In this document: positions 47,497-57,367 of the stretch, one piece after another | Position numbering within the stretch: the first letter of the stretch is position 1 | Layout of the letters: each line of letters starts with the position of its first letter | Assembly (NCBI GenBank): GCA_031267715.1 | Contig: JAIRYQ010000001.1 | Coordinates: forward strand, 94,127 to 158,126 | DNA from: Candidatus Endomicrobiellum glyptotermitis | Lineage (GTDB): Bacteria; Elusimicrobiota; Endomicrobiia; Endomicrobiales; Endomicrobiaceae | Length of the DNA stretch: 64,000 nt | Reading direction: 5' to 3' | Made by a program: the position numbers and the translations under genes | The notes under the pieces: model-generated | What the model was told of the DNA's origin: nothing | Seen by the model: only the letters and a program-made list of their open reading frames with translations | Database searches by the model: none

Positions 47497-50319
47497 ATGG
47501 ATACGATAAAAATCCGCGGTGCTCGTCAACATAATTTAAAAAATATAAGCCTCAACATACCTAGAAATAAACTTGTTGTTATTACAGGATTATCAGGTTC
47601 TGGAAAATCTTCTCTCGCTTTTGACACTATTTATGCTGAAGGTCAAAGGAGATATGTGGAATCTCTATCTGCTTATGCCAGGCAATTTTTAGAACTTATA
47701 GAGAAACCGGATGTGGATATTATTGAGGGTTTATCTCCTTCAATTTCAATAGAACAAAGAAAGCCGGCGCATAATCCGCGTTCTACAGTAGGGACGGTAA
47801 CTGAGATATACGATTATTTGAGACTTTTGTTCGCTAAAGTAGGTGTTGCTCATTGCCCAAATTGCGGAAAAATGATTCGACCTCAGTCTGCTCAACAAAT
47901 AATAAATGAAATTATGAATATGCCGTATGGAACTATGATTAATATTTTTGCGCCGCTTGTGAATGGAAGAACCGGTACTTATGAAGAACTTTTTTTACGT
48001 CTTGCAAAAAATGGATATTCTAGAGTGCGAGTTGACAAAGATATATATTTGCTTGATGAAAGTATAAAATTGGACAGATATAAAAAACATTCTATAGATA
48101 TATTAGTAGATAGAATAAAACTTGATAAAAACATAGGTTCAAGGGTTGCTGATTCAATTGAGACAGCTTTGAAGGAGTCAAGGGGGACAGTTTCCGTTGC
48201 AGTGGTAAAAAATAGAAATTTTATTACGGAAACGATTTACAGCGAACATTACTCCTGTACTAATTGTAAAGTAGGTCTTCCTGAGATTGAACCGAGACTA
48301 TTTTCTTTTAACTCGCCTTTTGGAGCGTGCCCGGAATGTGGGGGTTTAGGAAATAAGGTGGAAATTGACGAGAATTTAGTGGTACCAGACAAAAATCGCT
48401 CTATAAAACAAGGAGCGATTATTGCATGGTCCGAACCAATAACGACAAGAACTAACAGATGGAAGAGCAGTTGGGGTGGCTATTATTGGAAACTTTTAGC
48501 TAAAACGGCAAAAAGGAGTAATATATCTTTAAATGTTCCTTGGAAGGAACTCACTACAAAACAGCAAGAAATTTTTCTTTATGGGAATGGCGATTTTGAA
48601 GGCGTTATAACAAATATGCAGCGTAGATACAGAGAAACAGAATCTGATTTTGTGAAAGAAGAAATTTATAATAAATATATGTGTAAAAAAGTCTGTACGC
48701 TCTGCAAGGGACAAAGACTTAAAAAGGAAACTCTATCAATTTTAATTGATAAAAAATCTATTTCTGATATTACAAAAATGTCTATTGAAAAAGCATTCAA
48801 CTTTTTTAATAAAATCGTTCTAAACGATAAAGATAAGATTATTAGTAAAGCTATTTTAAAAGAGATTTGCGAAAGATTGCAGTTTTTAAATAACGTAGGC
48901 TTAGAATATTTAAGTTTGAATAGGGGAAGCGGGACACTTTCAGGTGGTGAGGCTCAGAGAATACATTTAGCGACGCAAATAGGTTCAGGTCTTACTGGGG
49001 TTTTATACGTACTCGACGAGCCATCTATAGGTCTCCACCAAAGAGATAACAGTAAGCTTTTAGAAACTCTAATAAGGCTCAGAAATCTAGGCAATTCCTT
49101 AATTATTGTTGAGCATGACGAGGACACAATTAGACTAGCAGATCATATAGTAGATTTAGGTCCGGGTGCTGGAGCACATGGTGGTTATGTGGTGGCGGAA
49201 GGGAAAGTGAAAGAAATATTGGAATCTAAAAACTCTTTAACGGGAAAGTATTTAAGAGGTGATTTACGGATACAACTCCCTGAAAAAAGAAAACAACCTT
49301 CGGACAAATGGCTTGTAGTTGAAGGTGCTAAACAATTCAATTTAAAAGATATAAACGTGCGAGTACCGCTTGGACTTTTTGTTTGTGTCACTGGTGTATC
49401 TGGCAGTGGCAAATCTACTTTAATACATGAAATAATATATAAGAATCTTGCGTATAAACTTTATGGATCAAAAGAAAAGCCTGGAAGATTTAAAAATATG
49501 TATGGGATTGAAAATATAGATAAAGTTATAATTGTTAATCAAACACCTATAGGGAGGACTCCGAGATCAAACTCCGTAACTTATACTGGTGCTTTTTCAA
49601 TAATAAGAGATCTATTTGCGCAAGTTCCAGAGGCGAAAGCTAGAGGTTATCGTCCTGGAAGATTTTCCTTTAACTTGAAGGGAGGAAGGTGCGAAAATTG
49701 TCAAGGTGATGGAACTTTGACAATTGAAATGCAATTTTTGCCGGATGTTTACGTAAAATGCGATGTTTGTAAAAAAAAGAGGTTTAACGAAGAAACTTTG
49801 CAGATAAAATATAAAGGTAAAAATATTGATGAGGTTTTAAATATGACAGTTGAAGAGAGTGTAAATTTTTTTAAAAATATACCCAAACTTAAAAGGGTTT
49901 TTACAATGCTTAACGATGTTGGGCTTGGGTATATAGTAATAGGACAACAAGCGACTACATTTTCCGGAGGTGAAGCGCAAAGAATTAAGCTTGCAACTGA
50001 ACTCTCAAAGAGGGTCACAGGAAGAACAATGTATATTCTTGATGAACCGACTACTGGTTTACACTTTGCCGATGTGGAAAAACTTATTAATATACTACGT
50101 AGACTTTCGCATTCAGGCAATACAGTGCTTGTTATAGAACATAATCTTGATGTTATTAAAACTGCTGACTGGCTTATTGATTTAGGCCCTTATGGTGGAG
50201 AAAGAGGTGGTAGAGTTGTTGTGGAAGGGCCTCCAGAGCATGTAATTAAAGTTAAAAAATCCTTTACGGGTTGTTGCTTAAAAGAACATATGAATCGTAT
50301 ATTGTATGAAAAATATTAA
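47497..50319 (+). CDS. uvrA: UvrABC system protein A
   Basis: Damage-recognition ATPase of nucleotide excision repair. 940 residues, complete. Two ABC ATPase halves: Walker A 'GLSGSGKSS' near the N-terminus and 'GVSGSGKST' near 635, with signatures 'LSGGEAQRIHLA' and 'FSGGEAQRIKLA'. Zinc sites are visible as 'CPNCGKM', 'CPECGG', and 'CENCQGDGT' with 'CDVCKKKRF'. AAGGAG lies eight bases before ATG 47497 (a GTG just upstream is less well spaced). uvrB and uvrC are not in the window. Confidence 0.96.
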   Translation: MDTIKIRGARQHNLKNISLNIPRNKLVVITGLSGSGKSSLAFDTIYAEGQRRYVESLSAYARQFLELIEKPDVDIIEGLSPSISIEQRKPAHNPRSTVGTVTEIYDYLRLLFAKVGVAHCPNCGKMIRPQSAQQIINEIMNMPYGTMINIFAPLVNGRTGTYEELFLRLAKNGYSRVRVDKDIYLLDESIKLDRYKKHSIDILVDRIKLDKNIGSRVADSIETALKESRGTVSVAVVKNRNFITETIYSEHYSCTNCKVGLPEIEPRLFSFNSPFGACPECGGLGNKVEIDENLVVPDKNRSIKQGAIIAWSEPITTRTNRWKSSWGGYYWKLLAKTAKRSNISLNVPWKELTTKQQEIFLYGNGDFEGVITNMQRRYRETESDFVKEEIYNKYMCKKVCTLCKGQRLKKETLSILIDKKSISDITKMSIEKAFNFFNKIVLNDKDKIISKAILKEICERLQFLNNVGLEYLSLNRGSGTLSGGEAQRIHLATQIGSGLTGVLYVLDEPSIGLHQRDNSKLLETLIRLRNLGNSLIIVEHDEDTIRLADHIVDLGPGAGAHGGYVVAEGKVKEILESKNSLTGKYLRGDLRIQLPEKRKQPSDKWLVVEGAKQFNLKDINVRVPLGLFVCVTGVSGSGKSTLIHEIIYKNLAYKLYGSKEKPGRFKNMYGIENIDKVIIVNQTPIGRTPRSNSVTYTGAFSIIRDLFAQVPEAKARGYRPGRFSFNLKGGRCENCQGDGTLTIEMQFLPDVYVKCDVCKKKRFNEETLQIKYKGKNIDEVLNMTVEESVNFFKNIPKLKRVFTMLNDVGLGYIVIGQQATTFSGGEAQRIKLATELSKRVTGRTMYILDEPTTGLHFADVEKLINILRRLSHSGNTVLVIEHNLDVIKTADWLIDLGPYGGERGGRVVVEGPPEHVIKVKKSFTGCCLKEHMNRILYEKY

Positions 50320-50438
50320 AGTAAAATGCCTTTGGATTAAGTTAATAATTAGTTAGATCTAGCAATTTTTGTAGTTTATAGAGCAATCTTTTTATGAACA
50401 AACCTTAATTTATAATTTTAGTGTTGTATTTTGTATTT

Positions 50439-51149
50439 ATGAAAACAGATTTAAAAAAAGAACTTTTTAAGGATTTGGATAGGTGTAAGGATAAAGCTTT
50501 CGCATGGTATCAAGCAAAAATTTTTCAAACTCACAGAGGAGGATATGGCGAAGGAGATCTTTTTTATGGAATTCGAGTTCCACAACTAAGGTCTATAGCG
50601 ATAAAATATTTTAAGGATATAACCTTAGAAGATGCCGAAGAACTGTTACAGCATAAGATTCATGAGCTGAGGGTTGTTGCACTGATGATTTTAATTGAAG
50701 CATATAAGAAAGCCAATAGTGATTTGAGGTTCAATATAATGCAAGTATATTTAAAAAATTTCAAATATATTAATAATTGGGATTTGGTTGATTTGTCTGC
50801 TCCATGTATTCCGGGACACTATTGGCATGGAAATTCTTTAAGAGATTTATGGAAGTACGCAAAATCTGGGAGCCTTTGGAAAGAAAGAATAGCTATGGTC
50901 TCGACGCTCTATTTTATAAAACATGGAAGATTTGCGGAAACTTTAGAGTTATCAAAATTATTTCTGTCACATAAACACGATTTAATCCATAAAGCATCAG
51001 GCTGGATGCTTAGAGAGATAGGTAAGATGAATATAAAGCCGCTTATTTTGTTTTTAAATACATATTCTAAACTTATGCCAAGAACAATGTTAAGATATTC
51101 AATTGAAAAATTATCTATTAAGGAAAGGGAGTGGTATTTAAAAAAATAA
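50439..51149 (+). CDS. AlkD-like DNA alkylation repair glycosylase
   Basis: HEAT-like repeat DNA glycosylase that excises alkylated bases. About 236 residues from ATG 50439 (a TTG at 50421 is possible). 'YGIRVPQLRSIAIKY', 'ELRVVALMILIEAY', 'NNWDLVDLSAPCI' (with the catalytic Asp of AlkD), 'LWKERIAMVSTLYFI' and 'KASGWMLREIGK' match the family in order. The stop overlaps the next gene's start (TAATG), so the two are translationally coupled. It follows uvrA after 120 bases, so three neighbouring genes relate to DNA damage or nucleotide pools. Confidence 0.88.
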   Translation: MKTDLKKELFKDLDRCKDKAFAWYQAKIFQTHRGGYGEGDLFYGIRVPQLRSIAIKYFKDITLEDAEELLQHKIHELRVVALMILIEAYKKANSDLRFNIMQVYLKNFKYINNWDLVDLSAPCIPGHYWHGNSLRDLWKYAKSGSLWKERIAMVSTLYFIKHGRFAETLELSKLFLSHKHDLIHKASGWMLREIGKMNIKPLILFLNTYSKLMPRTMLRYSIEKLSIKEREWYLKK

Positions 51150-52327
51150 TGATAACAAAAGATTTAATTTTAAGAATTTTTTCAGCTGCAAATATTTTGA
51201 GATGGAATGATCATATACGTCCTCTTAATTTTTATGAACTTGATAAGCAAGCTCATAAAATGATAATTGCTTATATCATTGCAAAATTTGAAGAAGAAGA
51301 CGGTAAATTGATTAATTGGATAAAACTCATTGAGGGTGGAATTTTCGAATTTTTTCAAAGAATAATGCTTACCGATTTAAAACCTGAAATTTTCCATGAA
51401 ATAATGTCAAAAAAAGAAAAGGAACTAAATAAATGGGTTATAAAAAATTTAAGTGATGATTTATCAGCTTTAAAAGAAAACTTTGATGAAAGGTGTACTA
51501 AATATCTTTTAGAGTCAAATTATGCAGCGTATGAAAAGAAAATCTTAAAAGCAGCTCATTGTTTGTCAACAAAATGGGAATTTGACATAATTTATCCTTG
51601 GAATTCAATGATTTATGACATAGAAAAAACAAAGCAAAAAATAGAATATAGTGTTAATGCTTTTGACGATTTGGTGGGCGTGAGGAAATTAATAATAAGT
51701 AAAAAGTATTATGGATTTTTAGATTTATGTGGTCAGTTACGATTTCAGCAAAGATGGTCGCATGCTTTTAGAATACCAAAAACAAACGTATTAGGACATA
51801 TGCTTACTGTTGCAATATTTGCGTACATATTGTCACTTGAGATAGAAACTTCAGATAAGGGAAGATTTAATAATTTTTATTCTTCGTTGTTTCATGATCT
51901 TCCCGAGATTTTAACTAAGGACATCATTAAGCCTGTAAAAACTTCAATTTCTGGTCTTGAAGATATAATAAAACATTATGAAAAGAGGCATATTAATAAC
52001 AAAATACTTCCCTTAATTCCGTTAAACTGGCATTTAGAAATGCGGTATTTTGTAGAAGATGAGTTTTCAGATAAGATTATTGACGATGGTAATATAAAAA
52101 AAGTTGCTAATGCAATGAATTTTAATTATAATAAATATAATGCTATTAATGGAAGTTTGATTAAAGTGTGTGATAAGTTATGTGCTTATATTGAAGTTTC
52201 AATCGCATTAGAATATGGAATAAGATCATTAATTCTGGCAAAATCAAAAGATACTCTTTATAATGAATATTCCAATACTAAAAAAGATAATTTGGATTTC
52301 AAGCAGCTATTCGACTATTTTCATTAG
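51149..52327 (+). CDS. Double HD-domain protein, YfbR-like nucleotidase fold
   Basis: 392 residues from ATG 51149, coupled to the alkD-like gene. The C-terminal half has the HD signature: 'NVLGHMLTVA' (His), 'SLFHDLPEILTKDI' with 'KPVK' (HD, like 'HDASEVLTGDLPTPVK' of E. coli YfbR) and 'VCDKLCAYIE' (late Asp). The N-terminal half looks like a second copy ('LRIFSAANILRWNDHIRP', 'ELDKQAHKMIIAYIIA') in which the HD is replaced ('LIEGGIFEFFQRI'). YfbR is a 5'-deoxynucleotidase; by analogy this protein could trim damaged or surplus nucleotides, but the substrate is unknown. Proteins of similar length occur in Campylobacter relatives, to my knowledge. Confidence 0.72.
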   Translation: MITKDLILRIFSAANILRWNDHIRPLNFYELDKQAHKMIIAYIIAKFEEEDGKLINWIKLIEGGIFEFFQRIMLTDLKPEIFHEIMSKKEKELNKWVIKNLSDDLSALKENFDERCTKYLLESNYAAYEKKILKAAHCLSTKWEFDIIYPWNSMIYDIEKTKQKIEYSVNAFDDLVGVRKLIISKKYYGFLDLCGQLRFQQRWSHAFRIPKTNVLGHMLTVAIFAYILSLEIETSDKGRFNNFYSSLFHDLPEILTKDIIKPVKTSISGLEDIIKHYEKRHINNKILPLIPLNWHLEMRYFVEDEFSDKIIDDGNIKKVANAMNFNYNKYNAINGSLIKVCDKLCAYIEVSIALEYGIRSLILAKSKDTLYNEYSNTKKDNLDFKQLFDYFH

Positions 52328-53501
52328 ATTTTTACAATAATTGTTGAAATGTTTTTTGGTATCGTTAGTTTTGAACAAATTGTCAAGTATGTGTTTACGA
52401 TGCTATCTCATGTTTTAACATTCTGATTCGCTTCAAAATCATCAGGCATCAGGAGTTTGCTGTGATCGCGTCAACATCAAACAATTTTCTGACACTATAT
52501 TATAAACAATTTAACCGCACATTATTGTTATTGTAGAAATCTTCTATGCAATTAAATCTTATATAAGTTTTGCATATTCTTCCGCAACTGTCCTAACATA
52601 TTAAATCTGGTTTGTTTTGATTGTATAAAAAACACCAACTCTTTCCAATAGTAAATCCATAAATTATTTTAAAATCATCTTTCCTTTTGCAATGCTCTTT
52701 ACAGTGACAGGCTTTCCGTCGGAATATAAATGAAAATTTCTATCTTCCTCATAAAAATCTTTAATCGGCTCACGAACATTTAGATAAAAGTGGCAATTAT
52801 GTTGTTAGTGGGATAAAGCAACCTTCTTTACATTATTTTTTTATCTTGGGAAATTATTTGTTGTTGTGATACTTTTGCTTGTCTTGTAATGTTTCGTCAA
52901 TGAATTTCACCCATTTGATCAAAACCAATACTACTGAGAGAATAATTTTACTAACAATGGCTTCCTTGAGAGACTGCTTTAATAATTTATCTCAAGTCTC
53001 TGAATTTTTTTCTGAAAGCAATTCTTCTTTTTTTAATATCATTTTAAAAATTATTTGTATCGTAATTTCTGCACAAATCGCACTCTATCTTAATTTCTCT
53101 TGCCGCATCAGTAAAAAACTTGTCAATTTTTATCTCCCAAAGGAATAGTGTTTAGTAGGTGCCCCCCCCACTACACGCATATAATCTTTAGACACGCAAA
53201 GGCCATAATTATAAAAGCGCAGTTTACTTTCTATTCCATCTGTGCAACGCTAGTTTTTCTAGTTCTATTTTTGACAAATATAAAGTTGAGTTTCTTGCAA
53301 ATCTTAAGTTCGCTTTTTTTAACAAATCTTTCGATGTATTTAAGTAGATCTATGTTTAAGTCAGACATATTTTAATTGTACTATAAAATTGGTGTTTTCT
53401 CTATTCGGTGAGCTGTCTATTTTCTCTGCTAGCAATTTTTGCTTTAAAAAGCTTTGACCGACATGCATGGAGGGGCTTTATCAATCCAATCTCCAGATTT
53501 G
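52328..53501. other. 1.17-kb gap with minus-strand coding remnants
   Basis: No intact gene. Read on the minus strand, about 52805-52665 gives 'NVREPIKDFYEEDRNFHLY' continuing to 'GKPVTVKSIAKGKMILK' and a stop, and 53110-53000 gives 'KIDKFFTDAAREIKIECD'; about 53370-53240 gives 'MSDLNIDLLKYIERFVKK'. They look like parts of one or two dead minus-strand genes. I do not recognise the family. An eight-C run lies at 53162-53169. Confidence 0.4.
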
Positions 53502-53591
53502 TGCTGAGGAGGGGATTTGAACCCCTACCGTCCCTTTTTTCGGGGAGACAGGCTTCTGAGACCTGCGTGTCTGCCATTCCACCACCTCAGC
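53502..53591 (-). tRNA. tRNA-Leu (CAG)
   Basis: Minus strand, 90 bases. Acceptor GCTGAGG/CCTCAGC with discriminator A; anticodon stem CAGGT/GCCTG around loop CTCAGAA gives anticodon CAG. The long variable arm and T-arm GGGGTTCAAATCCCC are typical of leucine tRNA. CCA is not encoded. Confidence 0.95.
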
Positions 53592-53771
53592 CCTGACAGT
53601 CTTTATAAAATGTTTAAATATTGCTAAGCTGCTTTGTTGCAAGGTAACGATATACAACTAGTAGTGTAACATATACGTAAAAGAATTTATTTATACTTTA
53701 TTTTGCTAACCACATCTTATGGAATCCATACTCATAGGTGTGTGTATTTCATGGTCAGAAGAGGTACAAGC

Positions 53772-54557
53772 ATGAGTAGTTTCGTTGAATTTAAAAAAGT
53801 TTCTGTCATACGTGATGCTAGAAAAATTTTAGACGATATTAGCCTTAAAATAAATTCTGATGAAAATGTTGTGATAATAGGCCCAAACGGTTCTGGAAAA
53901 TCTGCTTTTATAAAGCTTCTAACTGGTAGATTTTATCCATCTTATACTGGAGGTGATACGGTCTGTAGGTTATTTGGATTTGAACGATGGAATATACATG
54001 ATTTACGTAGTATGCTTGGAATAGTAACAGATGAATTACAGTATAGTTTTCATAATAAGATAACGGGTTTTGAGGCTGTTTTATCCGGTTTTTTTTCTAG
54101 CATTGGTATGTTTAATAATCATATTGTTACGAAAGAAATGACTAAAATAGCTGCAGATATTATTGAATTTATGGAAGTGTCTTGTTTAAGACATAAAAAA
54201 CTTGAAACTATGTCGTCTGGTGAAGCGCGAAGATTTTTGATTGCAAGGGCTCTTGCAAATAATCCGAAAGTTTTAATTTTAGATGAGCCGTCAAATGGTT
54301 TAGATATAGCGTCATCTGTAAAACTTTACAATACAATGAGAAAGATTTTGTCTTACGGAACCAAAATAATACTTGTAACTCATCTGGTATCCGACATTAT
54401 TCCGGAGATGAATAGATTTATATTCTTCAAAAACGGGAAAATATTTGCCGATGGAAAACGCGCTGAAGTCTTTAATAGCGACAAACTTTCTTCTCTTTTT
54501 GAGCTAAAAGTGAAATTATATGAAAATAATGGTTTATGCAGTGTTACAGTAGTGTGA
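53772..54557 (+). CDS. ABC transporter ATP-binding protein (YlmA/ModF-like)
   Basis: Single ABC ATPase of 261 residues from ATG 53772; upstream starts in the same frame lack a ribosome site. Walker A 'GPNGSGKSAF', Q-loop near 'DELQYSF', signature 'MSSGEARRFLIARAL' and Walker B 'VLILDEPSNGLD' with H-loop 'VTHLV'. The whole resembles orphan YlmA/ModF-type ATPases rather than a standard importer. No permease or binding protein is next to it; the following gene is mprF, which is not an ABC permease. The substrate is unknown. Confidence 0.85.
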   Translation: MSSFVEFKKVSVIRDARKILDDISLKINSDENVVIIGPNGSGKSAFIKLLTGRFYPSYTGGDTVCRLFGFERWNIHDLRSMLGIVTDELQYSFHNKITGFEAVLSGFFSSIGMFNNHIVTKEMTKIAADIIEFMEVSCLRHKKLETMSSGEARRFLIARALANNPKVLILDEPSNGLDIASSVKLYNTMRKILSYGTKIILVTHLVSDIIPEMNRFIFFKNGKIFADGKRAEVFNSDKLSSLFELKVKLYENNGLCSVTVV

Positions 54558-54783
54558 GACTGAAAACTTTTCATTTTTTGCCTTATGTTATGAAGGTATA
54601 GAAAATGAGTATTATCGGATAACTGTATTTAGAAAAATATAGTTATCAAATTTCAAATGTATTGGCGTCAATAAAAACAAGTCTCTTATACCCAGATATT
54701 TGCATACAGGATGGTCGATCGTTTTTGTTTTTAATGATTTATTAGTATTTTAAGCGTTGGTTAGGGCTAAAAGGTTTATTACT

Positions 54784-57306
54784 GTGAAAAAGTTTATAAA
54801 ATATATTCTTATAGGTTTAAGTTTTTTGTTTTTTATTATGGCATTGTTATTTCTTCGCAATCAATTAAAAAACATAAGCTATAGTGAAATTAAAAACGCC
54901 TTAAAAACTCTTCTCTATAGCAGAATCATAGTAGCTTCATTTTTGTCAATACTATATTATCTGATTTTGGGTGGATATGATATTATAGCGTTTAAATACA
55001 TAAATCAAAAAATTTCGCTTAAGCCTAAAGATATAATATTCACATGTTTTATAAGCAATATTTTAGGGAGTAATACCGGATACTCGATGCTTTTTGGTGG
55101 ATCAATACGCTATAGGCTTTACTCGCTGTACAATGTTTCAATAGCTGATGTCACAAAAGTCATCCTTTTTTCTTCAGCAACGATTTGGACTGGACTTTTA
55201 TTAATAGGAGGATTTATTTTTATTTTTACACCTATTTCTCTAAAAGGCATCGTTGATTTTAATTTTTCTGCTAGAACAATAGGGTTGTTTTTTATTGTTA
55301 TTCTGGTTTCGTATATTTTATTAAGTGTATTTCGCTCAAAGCCGATAGGGTTGTTTAAATGGACCGTAACTTTTCCGAATATTAAAATTGTTTCTTTGCA
55401 GATCTTAGTTGCCACATGCGATTGGCTTATCGCTTCTTTTGTTCTTTATGTTCTTATGCCAGTTGGAGAAATCCCATATTTTGCCTTACTTAAGATTTTT
55501 CTTGTATCTCAATTACTAGGGATTATAAGTCAAACGCCTGGTGGAATAGTGATTTTTGAGGCTTCTATTACTTCACTATTTCCAAGTTCCTTAAATAACC
55601 CTGAGATTATAGGTGGATTGTTAGCTTATAGAGCAATATTTTATTTTTTTCCGCTCTTGATAGCGCTTGTTTTATTGGGTTCTTTTGAAATAATTATTAT
55701 CACTAAAAAGTTCAAGAAAACGGCAAAAATTTTTGGTAAAACTGTTTCTTCGTTTATAGTTCAAGTTATTGCGTTTTTGTCATTTTTTACAAGCGTGATT
55801 GCTATGTTTTCAACATCGATATCCTCTAATATGAGTAGATTAAAATTTATTCTGAGTTTGTTCCCGAGATGGGTGGCAGATTTATCACATTTTTTATTAA
55901 GTATTGTAGCGTTGGGATTGCTTTTTATCTCAAGAGGCTTACAACTTAGAATTAGAAGTGCGTGGAAAACCGCGTGCATTTTGGTAAGTTTTGCTATTGT
56001 TTTTGTAGTTATTACTGGTGAGTCATATTTAATTCTTCTATGTCTTGTAGTGCTGTCGATTGCGCTTTTAATTTCAAAAAAGTATTTTTACAGGAACACT
56101 TCAATTCTGAATACTGCGTTTAGTATATGGTGGTTTAATGCTATTATTGTGGTTTTTATTTTATCAGTATGGATGGGATTTTTCGTAAACAAACAAACTG
56201 TTTTTCCGTGGATGCGTTTGAAAGTATTGTTCGAAAGTATATTTGGCAATAGTGCGGACACTGCGAGATTTTTAAGGTCAAGTATTGGTATTGGCATTGT
56301 AATTTTCATAGTTATTTTGGAGCAAATGTCAAGGAGTTTTTTAAAAAAAACTGTTTTGTTTACGAGACAAGATATAAAAAATATAATTGATTTTTCAGAT
56401 TATACGTATTCATTCAATGCGCTGTCTCATGATAAAAATTGTGTTGTGAACGATAAAAAAAATGCATTTATTATGTATGCAAAACTGGGAAATAGTTGGA
56501 TTGTTTTAGGCGATCCTGTTGGTAGACGTGATAACAAGAACAAAAACGAGTTATTGTGGGACTTTAAAGAAATTGCAGACAGTGCTTCAGCGAGACTTGC
56601 TTTTGTAGGTGTGGATCACAGATATGTGCAAGTCTACAAAGATATAGGGCTTGATACCTTTAAAATAGGGCAGGAAGCAAAAATTTCTTTAAAAGTTTTT
56701 GATAAAGAATCAGAGTGTTTCAAATATTTTTGTTATATAGAAAAAAAAGTTGAGGACATGGGTTTTAAATATAGAGTGCTGAAATCTGAAAAATTCGTAC
56801 TGTATAGGAATGTATTTTCTCGTATAAATGATGAGTGGAAGAAAAATGCGAACTATGTTGATAAAAAATTTGTACCAGGGAAATATGACGAATCTTATAT
56901 GAGAGATATGGATTTTGCAATAATTGAAAAACATGATAGAATTCTTGCCTTTTCTGTGATTGCAAAAACTAAAAACGAAAATGAAGTATCCTCTGGAATT
57001 ATAAGATATGTGAAGTGTGATGAGGATAAGGATATTTTTACTTACATGGTATTTAAAAATATCCTATGGGCTAAAGAAAACGGATATAAAATGTTTGATC
57101 TGGGACTTGCTTACTTTCCGTCGATAGAAAGTGGAGATGAGATGGTAAAGTGCCTTGCGAAAATGTTTATGTTTGCCGAACATTTTAACTATAACCTTTC
57201 ATTTTTGAGAGAATTTAAAGATAAGTTTTGTCCAATGTGGTATAACAGATATATTGCGATTCATCCAACCAAGTACACCACTGCGTTTATTAGGAGTTTT
57301 TTATGA
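54784..57306 (+). CDS. mprF: MprF-type phosphatidylglycerol lysyltransferase/flippase
   Basis: Adds lysine (or alanine) from aminoacyl-tRNA to phosphatidylglycerol and flips the product to the outer leaflet, which lowers negative membrane charge. About 840 residues from GTG 54784. The N-terminal two thirds has many membrane segments of the UPF0104/flippase type ('TPGGIVIFEASITSLFP' is characteristic). The C-terminal 300 residues form the soluble DUF2156 synthase domain ('NSWIVLGDPVGRRD', 'KMFDLGLAYFPS', 'CPMWYNRYIAIHP'). Both halves are intact, so this is a bifunctional enzyme. Start choice is uncertain because no strong ribosome site is visible. Confidence 0.9.
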   Translation: MKKFIKYILIGLSFLFFIMALLFLRNQLKNISYSEIKNALKTLLYSRIIVASFLSILYYLILGGYDIIAFKYINQKISLKPKDIIFTCFISNILGSNTGYSMLFGGSIRYRLYSLYNVSIADVTKVILFSSATIWTGLLLIGGFIFIFTPISLKGIVDFNFSARTIGLFFIVILVSYILLSVFRSKPIGLFKWTVTFPNIKIVSLQILVATCDWLIASFVLYVLMPVGEIPYFALLKIFLVSQLLGIISQTPGGIVIFEASITSLFPSSLNNPEIIGGLLAYRAIFYFFPLLIALVLLGSFEIIIITKKFKKTAKIFGKTVSSFIVQVIAFLSFFTSVIAMFSTSISSNMSRLKFILSLFPRWVADLSHFLLSIVALGLLFISRGLQLRIRSAWKTACILVSFAIVFVVITGESYLILLCLVVLSIALLISKKYFYRNTSILNTAFSIWWFNAIIVVFILSVWMGFFVNKQTVFPWMRLKVLFESIFGNSADTARFLRSSIGIGIVIFIVILEQMSRSFLKKTVLFTRQDIKNIIDFSDYTYSFNALSHDKNCVVNDKKNAFIMYAKLGNSWIVLGDPVGRRDNKNKNELLWDFKEIADSASARLAFVGVDHRYVQVYKDIGLDTFKIGQEAKISLKVFDKESECFKYFCYIEKKVEDMGFKYRVLKSEKFVLYRNVFSRINDEWKKNANYVDKKFVPGKYDESYMRDMDFAIIEKHDRILAFSVIAKTKNENEVSSGIIRYVKCDEDKDIFTYMVFKNILWAKENGYKMFDLGLAYFPSIESGDEMVKCLAKMFMFAEHFNYNLSFLREFKDKFCPMWYNRYIAIHPTKYTTAFIRSFL

Positions 57307-57367
57307 TGCTAATTTCTCTTTCTATAAAATTTTCAGTAAAAGATATTTCTCCCCAAGGTTTTTAAGT

